Source: a virus. From it: 31,525 nucleotides of DNA. The DNA lies in IMG/VR virus record IMGVR_UViG_3300048797_000193, positions 1 through 31,525 of that record. One strand, 5' to 3'. Under the pieces are notes generated by a model. That model worked only from the letters and a program-made list of their open reading frames with translations. It was not told where the DNA came from and made no database searches. Below are positions 24,007-30,201 of this stretch, in pieces; the stretch's first letter is position 1; the number at the start of each line of letters is the position of its first letter. The position numbers were made by a program, and so were the translations under genes.

Positions 24007-24260
24007 CGGGTCTCCTTCGGCGCCTGGTTAATGCCCATGATCAGGTCGAAGTGGGCCAGGGCCTTCTGCCACCAGGTGGGGCGAGGAGGTGCCGGGGGTG
24101 GATCAACGACACGCACGGCCTCGGGCTTCTCGTAAGCCATACCCACCACGTTCCAGGGGTTCCTGCAGGCGTGGCCATAGAGCATGTCCAGCCGGTGCGT
24201 GTCGTTGGCCATGCCTCTCAGCTGGGAGTAGTAAGCCTCATTGGCCTCTTGGGGAGTCAT
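24003..24260 (-). CDS. Hypothetical protein, 85 residues
   Basis: ATG 24260 is chosen because it overlaps the stop of the 51-residue gene as ATGA. The product begins TPQEANEAYYSQLRGMANDT and ends with a Pro-rich linker (VVDPPPAPPRPTWW) and FDLIMGINQAP. No family is recognised. It precedes the terminase genes and ends in an ATGA overlap with the small subunit. Confidence 0.6.
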   Translation of the reverse strand: MTPQEANEAYYSQLRGMANDTHRLDMLYGHACRNPWNVVGMAYEKPEAVRVVDPPPAPPRPTWWQKALAHFDLIMGINQAPKETR

Positions 24261-24412
24261 GCCAGCCCCTTCTCCTGGCGCCGCTGACGGTCCCAGATGG
24301 CGCGGGCCTGCTGTAGGTTGGCGAAGTCCTGGGGGCTCACGGCTGGAAGTAGGCCCAGCAGGGGCGCATTGGCCACGAGAGCCAGGGAGGTCTTGGTCAG
24401 AAAGCGCCTCAT
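24257..24412 (-). CDS. 51-residue protein in a coupled chain
   Basis: This small frame fills the gap between the VRR-NUC gene and the 85-residue gene exactly, with ATGA overlaps at both ends (24409-24412 and 24257-24260), strong support for real translation. The product starts MRRFLTKTSLALVANAPLLG, a basic N-terminus plus hydrophobic stretch resembling a signal or membrane segment, and ends with a charged helix (QQARAIWDRQRRQEKG). Function unknown. Confidence 0.6.
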   Translation of the reverse strand: MRRFLTKTSLALVANAPLLGLLPAVSPQDFANLQQARAIWDRQRRQEKGLA

Positions 24413-24825
24413 GCGGTCCTCCCGAGCATGGCCTGCTTGAACTGGCCCAGGGCGGACTCGACACTATCGGCCCAGAAGGCTATGGCCCCCTTGTTGCGCA
24501 GGAGGTCCAGCATGCGGGTCTGGATGTCGGTGGGCTTGTTGCCCGGAGCCTTAACCTCGATGTAGATGGCCCGGCCCGAGGGCGGCACCACGCCCACAAG
24601 GTCAGGGAAGCCCGCCGGGGTGGCTGAGTGGCCCCCCTGCCCTGCTCCCTGCCCTGAACGGAAGCCAGCGCCCCCGGCATCGATGTGGACCAGGCCGATG
24701 TTGAACTGCAGGCGGAAGGCTTGCTGGATGGTCTTTTGAACATCCTTCTCGGGGGAGGCCTTGCGCTTCGGGGCCTTCTTGGGGGCGCACATTCCAAGTC
24801 CCCAGGGTGTGATGGTTTCGTTCAT
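24409..24825 (-). CDS. VRR-NUC domain nuclease
   Basis: The 138-residue product shows the PD-(D/E)XK layout of the VRR-NUC family: Glu26 in SPEKDVQ, Asp75 in GFPDLVG, IEVK at 89-92 and a Gln at 102 in DIQTRM. Stand-alone phage VRR-NUC proteins cut branched DNA such as Holliday junctions, useful for resolving replication intermediates before packaging. A GGAGAA site supports ATG 24825. It is the first gene of the leftward late block, directly after the repeat cluster at 24836-25057. Residues 51-70 form a Gly-rich loop before the active site. Confidence 0.8.
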   Translation of the reverse strand: MNETITPWGLGMCAPKKAPKRKASPEKDVQKTIQQAFRLQFNIGLVHIDAGGAGFRSGQGAGQGGHSATPAGFPDLVGVVPPSGRAIYIEVKAPGNKPTDIQTRMLDLLRNKGAIAFWADSVESALGQFKQAMLGRTA

Positions 24826-24835
24826 GAGGTTCTCC

Positions 24836-25057
24836 AGAGGTCGGCAGGATTTGCAGAGGTCGGCAGAGGTCGGCAGGCTTTGTTTTGTAAGGCTTTCTTT
24901 TACTTCCTACCGACCTACCGACCTCTATTCCTATAAAGGGGAATATTTGAAAATCCGGCGCTTTAGTACGAAAAGGTCGTCAAGGTCGGAAGAGTGAACG
25001 GTACCTAAGCCGGAGGTCGTCAGGCGAGGTCGTCAGAGGTCGTCAGAGGTCGGCAGG
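24836..25057. repeat. Iteron-like cluster, candidate replication origin
   Basis: About ten copies of a GAGGTCG(G/T)C(A) element are present. They lie at 24836-24848, 24855-24864 and 24865-24877 (the last two a 10-bp tandem), at 24906-24926 (two, inverted), at 24973-24981 and 24982-24992, and at 25013-25023, 25026-25036, 25035-25044 and 25045-25057. Between them lies an AT-rich stretch with a TATTCC/GGAATA palindrome (24926-24945). The cluster covers the 3' end of the primase-helicase gene and the gap to the nuclease gene. Iterons next to an AT-rich core are typical of replication origins. Confidence 0.6.
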
Positions 25058-27095
25058 AAAACCCGCCAGGCGGGAACCATAGACGCTGAGCCCGGCCCTC
25101 AAGCCATGGCCTTTCCAGGCGCCAGTCCCTGCTCTTGAGGATCGCGGCCAGCTTCATCGAGGCGGCCCGGTTCTGCTGGGAGACCGGGAGCCCCATCGTC
25201 GTCATGAGGTCGGCCAGCTGCACTCCCAGGGAGAGGTGCCGGCCAGCACGGGAGAGAATGGCCAGGGCGAGGTCAACCTGACCCTCCCATGGATCCTCGA
25301 CCTCGTAGGCGCCGGCCTGCTCCGCCCGGATCGTCTCCATGCCGACGTCGAGCCAGTGGGGCACGTTGTTCTGATACATGTTCAGGGCCTCGGCCCAGAT
25401 CTGCTCACGCCAGAGCTTGAGCTTGACCAGGTCGACAGGGCCCACGACCTTCATGGGCCAGAAGCGCCGGCTCCCGGTGGGGTCCACCAAGAAGTCGGCC
25501 CGGTTGGTGGTGCCCACGATGATGCAGCTGCGGCGGAAGACGCCCACGGCCTTGCCGAAGGGGGGGCGGAAGGTATCCTCGCAGGAGGACAGGAACGCCT
25601 TGATGCGCTCCGCGGCCCGGTTCCCCGTGGCGTGGTCGATCTCGGAGAGCTCGGTGAACCAGCGGCGGTGCAGGACCATGAAGCCGTCCTTGTTCTCCAG
25701 GTCGATCGGGCTATCGCCGAACCACTGGCCCCCGACGAGGACGCGCCAGAAGGTGGACTTGCCCACGCCCTGAGGCCCGACGAGGACCGTAACGGTGTCG
25801 ACCTTGCACCCAGGCTCCATGACGCGGCGCACCGCAGCAATCATCGTCCGGATGATGTATTGCGCCTCCAGGCTGGCGCCCTCGCTCTTGAGCACTTCGG
25901 CGGGGATGCGGCGGATCCGCTCCTCCTGGTCCCAGGGCGGCAGGTTCTTGAGCCACTCCCGGACGGGGTGAATGGAGTGCATGGTGGCCTGGGAAAGGAT
26001 CTTGGCTTGCACGTCCTCACGACCCCACGGCACGCCGTAGTGGTCCTCCATGACCTCCTGCACCCAGTCCACGAAGGTGTCGCCGACGACCTGGCCGTTG
26101 AAGATCACGTCCCGGGTCATTTCGTTGAGGGCGAGGTTCGGGCCCCAGGCCGGGTCAAGGCGCAGGATCTTGGCCAGGTTGCCCGGGGTCTTCCGGATGG
26201 CGCCCTTGTCGTTGTGGGAGAGGAGCTCGCGGAGGTTGCCCGATCCGCCATCGTCCACGGAGGAGCCGGCTGCGCCATCGGAGGGTGCTGACCAGGTGCG
26301 CGCCTCGAGCTTGGAGCCCATGGTGGCCCGGCCAGACTTCGCCGCGGAGTTGATGAGCCGGTCAAGGTCTTCCTCGGCCATGGGCGGATTGCAGGTCTGG
26401 TTCCAGTCGGAGAGGAAGCCGCGGGCGGTCTCCTCGGTCAGGGCGAACTCCCGGACCAACTTGCAGGCCACCTTGAAGCCCTGGTTGTCCCGGCCGCCCT
26501 CACCTTCCCCGGGGATCCGGGAGAGGTAGGCCTTCACCCGGCGCTCCAGGGCGGCCTGAGGCTGCACCAGGGGCTGGATGCGCTCGCCCAGCCAGGAGGC
26601 CTGGAACACGGGCAGGCCGTCGATGTCCCACCAGCAGCCCTCCTCGGTGTAGATCGAGCCGGAGGGGTGGGTGGAGCCAGGAGCGACGACATAGCCGCCA
26701 TCCCCGCGGACGTCCAGGGCCATGCCGCCCAGCTTGGCGCCGTTGCGCACCTCGTGGCCCGGGTGGAGGAAGTAGTAGTGCGCGCCCTTGGCGGTGCCGG
26801 TGCGCATGGGGCTGGGGTAGTGGGAATTGATCCAGGCCACGGCCTCGGGGCTGTCGCCGTCCACCACCACCACGCGGGAGACTTCCCCGGTGACGATGGC
26901 GAGGTTGAGGTCGTCGCGGCCGGCGAACCAGGAGTGCAGCTCGGCCTCGGTGGGTAGGCGCTTCTGGTATTCCTTCCAGCTGGCCAGGGCCGGCCGCTTG
27001 TCCCGGGTCTTGATGGGGATGATGCTCAACCCGCAGGCCAGATACCGCAGCGCCAGGTCGAGGATGTTCTGGGAGAGCTCGGGCGCGGACATCAC
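25020..27095 (-). CDS. Primase-polymerase / VirE-type helicase
   Basis: The 691-residue protein joins two replication activities. Residues ~10-170 form an archaeo-eukaryotic-type primase-polymerase domain, with the metal-binding VVVDGD (77-81) and GAHYYFLH (104-111) motifs. Residues ~380-600 form a virulence-associated-E P-loop ATPase, with Walker A GPQGVGKST (440-448), Walker B WFTELSEID (479-487) and a sensor-like VGTTNRADF. It probably primes and unwinds the phage genome. The C-terminal residues (CRPLTTSDDLA) are encoded by the iteron-like repeats, so this end is likely dictated by DNA function. Its start overlaps the stop of the preceding gene (ATGA). Confidence 0.85.
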   Translation of the reverse strand: MMSAPELSQNILDLALRYLACGLSIIPIKTRDKRPALASWKEYQKRLPTEAELHSWFAGRDDLNLAIVTGEVSRVVVVDGDSPEAVAWINSHYPSPMRTGTAKGAHYYFLHPGHEVRNGAKLGGMALDVRGDGGYVVAPGSTHPSGSIYTEEGCWWDIDGLPVFQASWLGERIQPLVQPQAALERRVKAYLSRIPGEGEGGRDNQGFKVACKLVREFALTEETARGFLSDWNQTCNPPMAEEDLDRLINSAAKSGRATMGSKLEARTWSAPSDGAAGSSVDDGGSGNLRELLSHNDKGAIRKTPGNLAKILRLDPAWGPNLALNEMTRDVIFNGQVVGDTFVDWVQEVMEDHYGVPWGREDVQAKILSQATMHSIHPVREWLKNLPPWDQEERIRRIPAEVLKSEGASLEAQYIIRTMIAAVRRVMEPGCKVDTVTVLVGPQGVGKSTFWRVLVGGQWFGDSPIDLENKDGFMVLHRRWFTELSEIDHATGNRAAERIKAFLSSCEDTFRPPFGKAVGVFRRSCIIVGTTNRADFLVDPTGSRRFWPMKVVGPVDLVKLKLWREQIWAEALNMYQNNVPHWLDVGMETIRAEQAGAYEVEDPWEGQVDLALAILSRAGRHLSLGVQLADLMTTMGLPVSQQNRAASMKLAAILKSRDWRLERPWLEGRAQRLWFPPGGFSCRPLTTSDDLA

Positions 27096-27292
27096 GCCCC
27101 CTTCGCTGCGCGCCAGGCCTGACGGTCGGCCTCGGTTCGGTTGGGGTCGTTCTCGGGTGGGCCAGCGTAGGGCACGACCTTGGGCGTGATCTCAGCCTTG
27201 GCTGCGTCTAGGAGGCTGGCGGCCTTGCCCTCGTGGCCGGAGCGCTGGGCGTGCAAGGCCTCGGTCAGCAGGTTCTCGAAGCGGAGGTTCAT
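27092..27292 (-). CDS. Hypothetical protein, 66 residues
   Basis: The product has a helical opening (RFENLLTEALHAQRSGHEGK) and a charged end (NRTEADRQAWRAAKGA). No family is recognised. It is coupled by ATGA overlaps to both the HTH gene before it and the primase gene after it, so it belongs to the early replication operon. Confidence 0.6.
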   Translation of the reverse strand: MNLRFENLLTEALHAQRSGHEGKAASLLDAAKAEITPKVVPYAGPPENDPNRTEADRQAWRAAKGA

Positions 27293-27588
27293 GACGCCTC
27301 CCCGCAGATGAGGCCCGTGATTCCTTCCATGGCGGCCATGCCCAGGAGCAGGCGGTTGCCGCCCAGGAAGTTGTCGATGGCGGCCGCAGCGCCCAAGGGG
27401 AGCGGCCTGCTGCCGGTGCGGTAGTTGGTCAGCGTCTGGGGCTTGAGCCCGCAGGAGACGGCGATGTATTCAGCCTTGAGCTGGCGGTGCTTTGACGCAT
27501 CGTTCAACACTTCGTCAAGCAGACCCGCTGCGTGTAGCGAAAGTGGATGGACTTCTTCGGCATTAACAGCACATTTCGTTTGGGTCAT
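27289..27588 (-). CDS. CII/HTH-like phage regulator
   Basis: The 99-residue product contains a helix-turn-helix region (YIAVSCGLKPQTLTNYRTGS) followed by RPLPLGAAAAIDNFLG, similar in layout to phage CII/CP76-type regulators. It lies in the early leftward operon next to the primase gene. A regulatory role in the lysis-lysogeny choice or replication is plausible. It overlaps both neighbours by four bases. Confidence 0.6.
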   Translation of the reverse strand: MTQTKCAVNAEEVHPLSLHAAGLLDEVLNDASKHRQLKAEYIAVSCGLKPQTLTNYRTGSRPLPLGAAAAIDNFLGGNRLLLGMAAMEGITGLICGEAS

Positions 27589-27797
27589 TGATCTGCCCTT
27601 TGCAAACTGGAGGTTTCATGGAGAACAAAAGTCCCTCCCACCGGGGCAGCGGCAGAAGGGACAGGGGCGAAGCGGCGGAGTTTCAAACGCTTCAGGAGTT
27701 GGCCTGGGGTGGGCCGGTTGGTGTGCGGGAACAGATACTGCATCGCCCCGTCGGCCCAAAGCTGGGCCTGGTCGTGGAGTTCGGGGCGCCGGGTCAT
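27585..27797 (-). CDS. Hypothetical protein, 70 residues
   Basis: The product begins TRRPELHDQAQLWADGAMQY and has a basic centre (GQLLKRLKLRRFAPVP). No motif is recognised. ATGA overlaps with both neighbouring genes place it in the early leftward operon. Confidence 0.55.
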   Translation of the reverse strand: MTRRPELHDQAQLWADGAMQYLFPHTNRPTPGQLLKRLKLRRFAPVPSAAAPVGGTFVLHETSSLQRADQ

Positions 27798-28066
27798 GCG
27801 GCCACCGGGGGCTCTGCACTATCGGGGGAGGGCGAAGGATGAAGGAGAGCATTCGGAACGGGCGGAACTTGGCCCTCTTTCCAATAGTCGGGACGGAGCA
27901 CCCAAGCGGGGGTCAAACCTTGAGTCGCATAATGGATAAGGATTGTCAGATAGCCGCTGCAGGGTCCGCCGGAATAGGCCCTGTAGACCGTCACAGGGTG
28001 GACGCCGCAGATCTCCGCGATGGAAGCGGCTGTGAAGCCGGGGGGGAACTCGATCTTGGCTCTCAT
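27794..28066 (-). CDS. Small HTH protein, first gene of the leftward early operon (Cro-like position)
   Basis: The 90-residue product (from ATG 28066) has a helix-turn-helix core (ASIAEICGVHPVTVYRAYSG) and a Pro-rich tail. It is the first leftward gene, divergent from the repressor gene, which is the position of Cro in lambdoid phages. A TTG start at 28075 is possible. A weak promoter (TTGCCA, 16 bases, TAAATT; 28074-28101) lies so close that the transcript would be nearly leaderless at ATG 28066. Confidence 0.6.
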   Translation of the reverse strand: MRAKIEFPPGFTAASIAEICGVHPVTVYRAYSGGPCSGYLTILIHYATQGLTPAWVLRPDYWKEGQVPPVPNALLHPSPSPDSAEPPVAA

Positions 28067-28073
28067 GACTCTC

Positions 28074-28101
28074 AATTTAGCACTTTATGCACTATTGGCA
28101 A
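28074..28101 (-). promoter_or_regulatory. Possible leftward early promoter
   Basis: On the leftward strand TTGCCA (28101-28096) is followed after 16 bases by TAAATT (28079-28074). Transcription would start near 28067, almost at the ATG of the HTH gene. Repeated GTGC half sites lie within it. The match is imperfect. Confidence 0.35.
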
Positions 28102-28116
28102 GAAAGATGATTGCCC

Positions 28117-28139
28117 TTTGTGCAAAATTGCAAAAAATG
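28117..28139. promoter_or_regulatory. Repressor operator candidate, immunity region
   Basis: The segment reads TTTGTGCA, four bases, TGCAAAAAATG and contains the perfect palindrome TGCAAAATTGCA (28121-28132). It lies in the divergent region between the HTH gene and the repressor. A near copy occurs at 29564-29587 before the second rightward operon. Confidence 0.6.
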
Positions 28140-28162
28140 AGAGATTGGCCCAGCCTTTGAGG

Positions 28163-28576
28163 ATGAGCAGAGCACGCCAACCACGGCCAGATGATCTATG
28201 GCCACAACGACTTTTTGTGATCGGCCTGATTGACCAGGCGGTCCAGGAAGGTGCGACCTATGAAGAACTGGCGAAGGCCTTCGAGCTGCCCACCGCATAT
28301 AGCCTGAAGACCGGCTGGAGATACCACTACGACCGGATGCCCCATATCCATACCGCAAAACTCATCGCCAAATACTTCGGCCTCCTCCTTTCAGAGGTCT
28401 ACCCCACTACCACTGGGGAGGATGATTCGGAAGAAGCCAGCGACGTCGAGATGGCGAAAGAGTTGCTGGCGGCGGCCATGGGATCCGACCGCGTCGCCAT
28501 GCTCACTGATCGTCAGATTCTGTCGATCATCAAGGGAGCGGTTGTGGCGGCCGAGGGGATGCTGCCAGAATCCTAG
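28163..28576 (+). CDS. Phage repressor (ImmR-like position)
   Basis: The 137-residue product has a DNA-binding type N-terminal half (GATYEELAKAFELPTAYSLK, then HIHTAKLIAKYFGLLLSEVY) resembling an HTH domain with a longer loop than classic Xre domains. A helical C-terminal half follows. It is divergent from the early leftward operon and is followed one base later by an ImmA-type protease gene, an arrangement known from ICEBs1-like immunity systems where the protease cuts the repressor. ATG 28163 is preceded by TTGAGG at tight spacing; TTG 28145 is an alternative. No LexA-type self-cleavage Ser/Lys pair is visible. Confidence 0.65.
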   Translation: MSRARQPRPDDLWPQRLFVIGLIDQAVQEGATYEELAKAFELPTAYSLKTGWRYHYDRMPHIHTAKLIAKYFGLLLSEVYPTTTGEDDSEEASDVEMAKELLAAAMGSDRVAMLTDRQILSIIKGAVVAAEGMLPES

Positions 28577-28577
28577 G

Positions 28578-29033
28578 ATGAAATTACCATCATGGTACGG
28601 CGTGCACTACCCGACCTTTGTAGATCTTGAACGAATGGCCTCCTCGATGGGCGTGCGTATCGGATACGCCGAGACCCCGATCGGAATTTACCTCCCATCC
28701 TTTCGGGGGGTTCCGGTGATCATTCTCCCCTTCGCCGCTGGCCCCCTGGAGCTCACCTGGTTGTTGGCCCACGAGCTGGCCCACGCGGTGCTGCACACCG
28801 GGGCCAAGAATGCCTGGTCCTACTCCAAGGGCGAGGCCCAGGCGAACCGCTGGGCGGCCCGGGCCCTCATCCCCGAGGCGCGGATCCACGCCTACGCCAA
28901 CGCCTCGCTGGACGCCTTCATCGGGGCCCTGAGTGCGCACTTTGAAGATCTCCCACTGGAGGACTGCCCGGCTCGGCGCCTGGCGGCCAAGATCGCAACC
29001 TACCGCCTTCGGGCGCTTGAGGAGGTGGCATGA
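28578..29033 (+). CDS. immA: ImmA/IrrE-family metallopeptidase (anti-repressor)
   Basis: The 151-residue product has the zinc-protease motif HELAH (His65, Glu66, His69) within LLAHELAHAVLH and a likely third ligand Glu86 in GEAQANRWAARALIP, the ImmA/IrrE pattern. In ICEBs1 and related phages ImmA cleaves the repressor after DNA damage or quorum signals and starts induction. Its gene begins one base after the repressor stop, and its own stop overlaps the lipoprotein start (ATGA). The target here would be the repressor encoded just upstream. Confidence 0.8.
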   Translation: MKLPSWYGVHYPTFVDLERMASSMGVRIGYAETPIGIYLPSFRGVPVIILPFAAGPLELTWLLAHELAHAVLHTGAKNAWSYSKGEAQANRWAARALIPEARIHAYANASLDAFIGALSAHFEDLPLEDCPARRLAAKIATYRLRALEEVA

Positions 29034-29500
29034 GAAGTTTGGTCCTATGCAGCGCAGTAGCCCTTGTGGCGGTTGGGTGCGCCCATCCGAAGCCAGAGCC
29101 CGATCTCGGATTAATCAAGGTGGGCATGACGAAGGCGGAGGTCTCTGCGGCCCTCGGGAAGCCCACTCGTGTTTCCGTTCAGGGAGGGATAGAGGTTTTT
29201 GAATATGAAGCCTTCGATGAAAATAATCGAGTCGGTGTTGGGCTTGTAAGGTCAAATTACCGATATTTGTTTGTCAGATTCATGAACGACAAGGCGGAAT
29301 CATTTGGAAGAAAGGGCGACTTTGATAGCACCAAGAACCCTACAACAGAGCAAAAAATCACTACCGTTTCCGAGACCCCAAGATTCAATCTGGAAAGCGA
29401 ACTGCTGCGCCTGGGAAAGATGAAATCCAATGGACTGATTACGGATGATGAATATCTTCAGCTCCGGAAGAATGCGATAGAGAAGGCCAAGCAACCCTAG
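29030..29500 (+). CDS. SHOCT-domain lipoprotein, lysogenic conversion candidate
   Basis: The 156-residue product has a signal peptide with a lipobox ending in Cys17 (ALVAVGC). A BamE/SmpA-like segment follows (LIKVGMTKAEVSAALGKPTR, residues ~28-47), and a C-terminal SHOCT domain (LLRLGKMKSNGLITDDEYLQ, residues ~125-144). It would be a lipid-anchored periplasmic or outer-membrane protein. Because it is coupled to the protease and repressor genes it should be expressed in the lysogen, a pattern typical of superinfection exclusion or other lysogenic conversion genes. Its base composition is clearly lower in GC than its neighbours, suggesting separate acquisition. Exact function is unknown. Confidence 0.7.
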   Translation: MRSLVLCSAVALVAVGCAHPKPEPDLGLIKVGMTKAEVSAALGKPTRVSVQGGIEVFEYEAFDENNRVGVGLVRSNYRYLFVRFMNDKAESFGRKGDFDSTKNPTTEQKITTVSETPRFNLESELLRLGKMKSNGLITDDEYLQLRKNAIEKAKQP

Positions 29501-29524
29501 CCTCACCTCGCCCACCCCCGAGCG

Positions 29525-29551
29525 TGCCCCTTTTCGGAGGGGCATTTTTTT
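29525..29551 (+). terminator. Rho-independent terminator of the immunity operon
   Basis: TGCCCCT and AGGGGCA form a perfect 7-bp stem around TTTCGG, followed by seven T (29545-29551). It ends the repressor-protease-lipoprotein operon and separates it from the next operon. Confidence 0.9.
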
Positions 29552-29563
29552 GCCCAAATACGA

Positions 29564-29596
29564 TTTGTGCAGTTTCTGCAAAAAATGTTCTTGACG
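29564..29596 (+). promoter_or_regulatory. Second operator copy and promoter element of the right operon
   Basis: The segment 29564-29587 reads TTTGTGCA, five bases, TGCAAAAAATG, almost identical to 28117-28139. It is followed directly by TTGACG at 29591-29596, a good -35 element. The -10 is weak (near 29614). A repressor bound here would cover the promoter of the operon beginning at 29651. Confidence 0.6.
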
Positions 29597-29650
29597 GAAT
29601 ATTGCTTAAACTGCAAACTTCCTGAGTCAACCCTCCTCAGGAGCCTCCCC

Positions 29651-29878
29651 ATGACCGCTGCCGCCGCTGCCACCCCCGCCAAGCACACCCACGACGTCGT
29701 CTTCGGCCGCAAGGTCGCCGGGTGCCCCCGTTGCCAGCAGCTGGCCTCCGGAGCGGCGCCGATCGTGTGGGGCTTCAAGCGCCGGGCGGAGATGGAGGCC
29801 GAGCAGATCCGGGCCATCCGCACCCACAACTGCAAGGCGGCCGGCTGCGGCCCCGTCTGCACCTTCGGGGAGTGGTAG
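29651..29878 (+). CDS. Cys/His-rich small protein, 75 residues
   Basis: ATG 29651 has an AGGAG site. The product contains CPRC, then HNCKAAGCGPVC near the end, likely zinc ligands, plus a basic helical segment (WGFKRRAEMEAEQIRAIRTH). Similar Cys-rich peptides are common in phage early operons, but I cannot name a family. It is the first gene of the putatively repressor-controlled right operon. Confidence 0.6.
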   Translation: MTAAAAATPAKHTHDVVFGRKVAGCPRCQQLASGAAPIVWGFKRRAEMEAEQIRAIRTHNCKAAGCGPVCTFGEW

Positions 29879-29971
29879 CTCCCTGACCTAGCCCCACCCC
29901 ACCAGCTCACCCAACATCGCGCCCCGGGCAGGGGTCGTGAAACTGCGCCAACCCGGCGCCCAGGAGTAGCC

Positions 29972-30025
29972 ATGCGCAAGATCGTCCGTCTGAAACCCCG
30001 CAAGACCCTCCGCCCCGCGGCCTAG
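29972..30025 (+). CDS. Possible 17-residue basic mini-protein
   Basis: ATG 29972 is preceded by AGGAG at good spacing, and the frame MRKIVRLKPRKTLRPAA ends two bases before the next start at 30028. It may be a real leader peptide that couples translation of the zinc-ribbon gene, or simply a chance frame. The product is strongly basic. Confidence 0.3.
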   Translation: MRKIVRLKPRKTLRPAA

Positions 30026-30027
30026 CC

Positions 30028-30201
30028 ATGTGCGAACCGCTCAACCTCTCCACCACCCCCTCCCCGCGCACCCAGGCCCAGCACTGCGCCTGCGGTGAGC
30101 TCCTCACCCTCGAGATGGAGTTCGACCAGGGTATCTGCGTCGACTGCCTGGCCGACCTGGCCAAGCTCCACCCCGTCACCTCCGAAAGGATTCCCGCATG
30201 A
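30028..30201 (+). CDS. Zinc-ribbon-like peptide, 57 residues
   Basis: The product contains HCACGELLTLEMEFDQGICV followed by DC, two CxC/CxxC knuckles 18 residues apart, typical of small zinc ribbons. It overlaps the next gene by four bases (ATGA) and lies two bases after a mini-frame that has the better ribosome binding site. It could bind nucleic acid or a host protein; function unknown. Confidence 0.55.
   Translation: MCEPLNLSTTPSPRTQAQHCACGELLTLEMEFDQGICVDCLADLAKLHPVTSERIPA

Noticed and set aside
24836-25057. CRISPR array or attachment site
   Set aside because: Repeat units are short, unevenly spaced and in both orientations, and no integrase is nearby; an origin is a better fit.
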